Positions 55,353 through 58,980 of a stretch of 58,980 nt of DNA are shown in pieces. The stretch is from the NCBI GenBank assembly GCA_001799285.1, contig MGTD01000048.1:1-58980 (forward strand), read 5' to 3'. The translations under genes were made by a program, and so were the position numbers. The notes below the pieces were generated by a model. That model did not search any database and was not told the DNA's origin. It was given only the letters and a program-made list of their open reading frames with translations. Position 1 is the first letter of the stretch, and each line of letters starts with the position of its first letter. This DNA comes from Deltaproteobacteria bacterium RIFOXYD12_FULL_56_24. GTDB taxonomy: Bacteria; Desulfobacterota; Desulfobulbia; Desulfobulbales; Desulfurivibrionaceae.

Positions 55353-55572
55353 GGTATTTTCTCCCAAAAACGTGTGGTAAGCAATTGACTTTCCGCAGCC
55401 AGAGTTACCCGGTCTTTTCCTGGATTGCAAGAGAAGAAAACCGGAGCTGATTCGTCCATTCGTCGTAATTACTTTGCCACTGGCGCTTCCGCTTTTTCCG
55501 ATGTAACATCGACATCTTTCGGGGTGGCAGGATTATGCCTGTCTCAAATTAATTTTGCTGCGCGAGGTCACG

Positions 55573-56721
55573 GTGCCGGACTCCTTTGTCTATCAGAAGA
55601 ACAACAGCTACTTCGCCCAGGTTGCGGAGAATGTCGAGCCTCTTGCCGAGCGCGAGTTGGCGGCCCTGGGCGCGACCCAGATCAATCCGGTGTACCGGGG
55701 CGTCTATTTCACCGCCACCCCCGAGGCCCTGTACCGGATCGTCTACCAGACCCGGATCTGCACCAGGGTCCTGGCCCCGCTCCTTCATTTCGACTGCCAT
55801 AGCACCAAGTATCTCTACAAGACCGCACTGACCATCCCCTGGTTTGAGCTCTTCGGCCTGGACCAGACCTTTGTCATCACCGCCACGGTGAGCGACAGCC
55901 TGATCACCCATTCCCAGTATGCCTCGCTCTGCCTCAAGGATGCCATCGTCGATCAGTTTCAGGAGAAATTCGGTTCTCGGCCCAACGTGGACAAGCGCAA
56001 CCCAGATCTGGTTTTCAATCTTCATATCCATAAAAATACGGCGGTGATCAGCCTCGACGCCTCGGGGGCATCCCTGCACCGGCGGGGCTACCGGCAGGAG
56101 TCGGTGGAAGCGCCCATCCAGGAATCCCTGGCCGCGGCGATCATCGACCTGACCCAGTGGGACGGGGAACGCCAGCTGATTGACCCGATGTGCGGCTCGG
56201 GCACCTTGCTCTGCGAGGCCCTGATGCGGTATTGCCGAATTCCGGCTTCCTATCTGCGGGAGAGCTTTGGCTTCATGCGCTTGCCCGATTTTGCCCCCGA
56301 GGTCTGGCGACAAGTAAAGGCTGAAGCGGATGCGTTGATCCGTGATTTGCCCGAGGGGCTGATTATAGGCAGCGACGCCGCGAAATTGGCTGTAAAGGCG
56401 GCGCGGATCAATCTCGGCCAGCTGCCCTACGGCAAGGAGGTGGAGGTATACACCCGCCGTTTCCAGGAACTTGAGCCGATCAGCAATGCGGTGATCGTCG
56501 CCAACCCGCCCTACGGGGTCCGCTTGGGTGCCCAGGAGGAAGCCGCGGCCCTGGTGGGGGAGCTGGGCAGTTTTCTCAAGCACAGATGTACCGGCTCCAC
56601 GGCCTATCTCTATTTCGGTGACCGGGAGCTGGTGAAGAAGATCGGCCTCAAGCCCGCCTGGAAGAAGCTGCTGAGTAACGGCGGTTTGGATGGGGTGTTG
56701 GCCAAGTATGAGATGTATTGA
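55573..56721 (+). CDS. THUMP-domain rRNA methyltransferase (RlmL N-terminal-like)
   Basis: 382 aa from GTG 55573 behind GAGGT (TTG 55555 is an alternative). N-terminal THUMP-type RNA-binding region (LAERELAALGATQINPVYRG, LHIHKNTAVISLDASG) and a Rossmann methyltransferase: DPMCGSGTLLCEALM (SAM motif I), GSDAAKLAVKAARIN and the N-methyltransferase motif NPPYG. The family methylates N2 of G2445 or a neighbouring guanine in 23S rRNA. The gene lacks the second methyltransferase half of E. coli RlmKL. Confidence 0.9.
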   Translation: MPDSFVYQKNNSYFAQVAENVEPLAERELAALGATQINPVYRGVYFTATPEALYRIVYQTRICTRVLAPLLHFDCHSTKYLYKTALTIPWFELFGLDQTFVITATVSDSLITHSQYASLCLKDAIVDQFQEKFGSRPNVDKRNPDLVFNLHIHKNTAVISLDASGASLHRRGYRQESVEAPIQESLAAAIIDLTQWDGERQLIDPMCGSGTLLCEALMRYCRIPASYLRESFGFMRLPDFAPEVWRQVKAEADALIRDLPEGLIIGSDAAKLAVKAARINLGQLPYGKEVEVYTRRFQELEPISNAVIVANPPYGVRLGAQEEAAALVGELGSFLKHRCTGSTAYLYFGDRELVKKIGLKPAWKKLLSNGGLDGVLAKYEMY

Positions 56722-56726
56722 ACCGT

Positions 56727-56747
56727 CCTTTTATGGCCATAAAAAGG
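56727..56747. terminator. Palindrome between the methyltransferase gene and the toxin gene
   Basis: CCTTTTATGG pairs with CCATAAAAAGG with one offset base, 6 nt after the stop, between convergent genes. The T- and A-rich ends allow it to act as a weak terminator in both directions. Confidence 0.5.
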
Positions 56748-56796
56748 CAAATTAAGGCCTGATATGATCGGGATTTTCCTCTTTTGTGATGTCAGA

Positions 56797-57596
<800 letters not shown>

Positions 57597-57622
57597 GGAA
57601 GGATCTCCTCAGTTTTTTCTTG

Positions 57623-57651
57623 ATTCTAACTTATCGCGCTGACATTGTCAT
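57623..57651 (-). promoter_or_regulatory. Promoter and operator of the DUF1778-GNAT module
   Basis: On the minus strand ATGACA (57651-57646), 17-bp spacer, TAGAAT (57628-57623). A palindrome TGACATTGTCA at 57640-57650 overlaps the -35 box, a likely ribbon-helix-helix operator. Confidence 0.55.
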
Positions 57652-57730
57652 TACGTTTTTTGAAAGATCAGAGGGGAGGTTGTTGACTTAGTGGCGGGCA
57701 GGCTTTCCGCTATTCCGGAACCGGGCGTAA

Positions 57731-58258
57731 TTATACCAGCAGGAGAAAGGTCTTAGGCGCATGGAAGTCGGGCCTCTCTTCCGGGTGAGCCAGAGCCCAG
57801 TAGCTCAGCCGGGAATCCCGGTGCTTGAGCACGGTGCTGACGCCAACCCGGAGGGGGGCATTGTCCAGATGGAGTATGCCGATCCTCAGTTCGGCGGTCA
57901 GGGAGAAGCTGTCCGCTGTTCTGTGGGTTGTGATAATCGGTTCTCCAATCCGTCCTTCCTCCCGCATCCCCGTTCGGTACCCGGTAAAAGCGTAGACATT
58001 CCAGGCCCCGCTCGGGGCAAGGTTCAATTCCCAGTAGTTTTTTTCCCCTTCTTCAGCCCAGAACATCTCAAGGCAGGTGGCCTGCCAGAGGTTGTCGCAC
58101 CGTTTTTCTTCCGTCGCGGTCGGGAGGACGAGTCCGCCCAGATTCCCTTGCAGGAGAAAGGACAGCACCAGCGCCTGCTCCGTGTGCGCGATGGCGCCCC
58201 GGATGGTCACGCCGTCGGAATCCTGGTCGGGGAAGGGGTGCAGGCTGAAAGCGGTCAT
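57731..58258 (-). CDS. DOMON-like domain protein
   Basis: 175 aa, beta-rich, no signal peptide. Blocks such as RCDNLWQATCLEMFWAEEG, YWELNLAPSGAWNVYAFTGY and RPDFHAPKTFLL match the DOMON-like type 1 proteins, a carbohydrate- or heme-binding-like sandwich of unknown function in bacteria. The start overlaps the stop of the upstream kinase gene (ATGA), so the two probably act together. Confidence 0.8.
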   Translation of the reverse strand: MTAFSLHPFPDQDSDGVTIRGAIAHTEQALVLSFLLQGNLGGLVLPTATEEKRCDNLWQATCLEMFWAEEGEKNYWELNLAPSGAWNVYAFTGYRTGMREEGRIGEPIITTHRTADSFSLTAELRIGILHLDNAPLRVGVSTVLKHRDSRLSYWALAHPEERPDFHAPKTFLLLV

Positions 58259-58980
58259 AATTTCTGGAAATCCTCGACTATCTTTCTGATCTCCCTTTCC
58301 TGGGCCTCGATGCTTTGGCAGAGGGCGAACTGGATCATGGCGCGGTGTAGGTTCTGCCCCTCCCTTCTGCTCTTGAAATAGACATCCCCGGCCAGATGGT
58401 CGGAAAAAAAACGCAACCCCAGCTCAAAGGCGATGAGCCGGACGGCGTCATAGATATAGCGGTAGTCAAAGGGGGAAAAAAACGGGGCGACCTCGGGCAG
58501 GTATCCGCGCAGTACGGCGCCGCAGTAAGCGAGGTTGAAGTTGACCCTGTCAAGATCCGCGTCTTCTCCTTCCGGGTTGCCGCAGGAGCGGAGGCAGTCG
58601 CCGAGGTCGTAATGGAGCAACCCCGGCTTGACGGTGTCCAGATCGATGAGACTGACCGCCCGGCCGGTCTCGCGGGCAAAGAGGATGTTGGCTGGTTTGG
58701 GATCGCCGTGGATCGGGCAGAGTCGTAGTTCTCCGCGGACCAGCGCGGCTTCGAGTACCCCGGCTGCCTCTTGCCGCTCGGCGATGAAGCGGTGGCAGAA
58801 AATCGCATCCGCCGAAGAATCCGGGCGGGGCGGGGCGGCGGCGAGCGCGGCATACTGGGCCAGATAGCTGGGGGTGACATGGAAGCCGGGTAGGGTGTCG
58901 TGCAGCAGTTCGACGGGCAGGTCATGGATCAGGGCATGGAAAAAGCCCAGCCCCCGGCCCGCTTCTTCGGCTTTGGGCTC
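58255..58980 (-). CDS. APH-family phosphotransferase, 5' end outside the window
   Basis: The C-terminal 241 residues are visible; the frame is open to the window edge, so the N-terminus lies beyond 58980. The catalytic loop is PIHGDPKPANILF with D and N of the family, and the Mg-binding loop is SLIDLDTVKPGLLHYDLGD, close to the sequence of N-acetylhexosamine kinases and related sugar kinases. A sugar or amino-sugar kinase is therefore likelier than an antibiotic-resistance enzyme. Coupled to the DOMON-like gene. Confidence 0.85.
   Translation of the reverse strand, partial: EPKAEEAGRGLGFFHALIHDLPVELLHDTLPGFHVTPSYLAQYAALAAAPPRPDSSADAIFCHRFIAERQEAAGVLEAALVRGELRLCPIHGDPKPANILFARETGRAVSLIDLDTVKPGLLHYDLGDCLRSCGNPEGEDADLDRVNFNLAYCGAVLRGYLPEVAPFFSPFDYRYIYDAVRLIAFELGLRFFSDHLAGDVYFKSRREGQNLHRAMIQFALCQSIEAQEREIRKIVEDFQKL

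Overview
The window looks like chromosomal DNA from an anaerobic, Gram-negative, nitrogen-fixing member of the Desulfobacterota, probably near the Desulfobulbales. This is inferred from three things. The nif operon has the order nifH-nifI1-nifI2-nifD-nifK, typical of anaerobes and unlike the Azotobacter/Klebsiella type. NifK is short and NifD is long, as in the cluster III type. There is also a GC-rich housekeeping background with an LPS assembly gene (lptD), cobalamin synthesis genes and a short RdgC-like protein.

Layout. 1-800: remnant of a group II intron whose reverse transcriptase lost its catalytic core. 817-2340 (minus): a Fic protein with a tandem operator, then tRNA-Lys and tRNA-Glu with a terminator. 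2618-15488 (plus): housekeeping run rdgC-like, gatB, a GxxExxY gene framed by inverted repeats, radC, hemW, radA, ilvD, lptD, a DHH protein, mltB. 15538-19080 (minus): alanine/sodium symporter and acs. 19290-25497 (plus): mltA, a PilT-type ATPase, a zinc-ribbon protein, and a PhnD-like binding protein coupled to a diguanylate cyclase. 25551-38618 (minus): cbiB-cobQ, a three-gene operon of very small membrane proteins, cupin, rsmG, a GH17 membrane protein, a FieF-like cation exporter, a CAP protein and an RND efflux pump with its adaptor. 39044-52519: nitrogen block with glnK-amtB, an amidotransferase-like protein, nifA (divergent), nifHI1I2DK, a NifB-like protein without its radical-SAM cysteines, a 2Fe-2S ferredoxin, a GNAT protein, a Nif11 protein and several unrecognised small proteins. 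52657-58980: a decayed Phd/RelE module, truA, msrAB, an rRNA methyltransferase, a GNAT/DUF1778 toxin-antitoxin pair, a DOMON-like protein and an APH-type kinase cut by the window end.

How the nitrogen block fits together: a sigma-54 promoter with a NifA site drives nifH onward. The two NifI PII proteins would switch nitrogenase activity post-translationally, and GlnK-AmtB senses and imports ammonium. nifE, nifN and a complete nifB are not in the window.

The strongest unexpected signals are: (1) a family of 144-208 bp non-autonomous elements with GTAA termini, three of them flanked by perfect 8-bp target duplications, as expected of IS66-type MITEs. They are inserted inside operons, including between nifH and nifI1. 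(2) A translationally coupled operon of a 37-aa and a 34-aa single-span protein, each carrying the W..H....G pattern of cytochrome b559 subunits, followed by a four-helix membrane protein. (3) A NifB-NifX-like protein that has lost two of its three radical-SAM cysteines.
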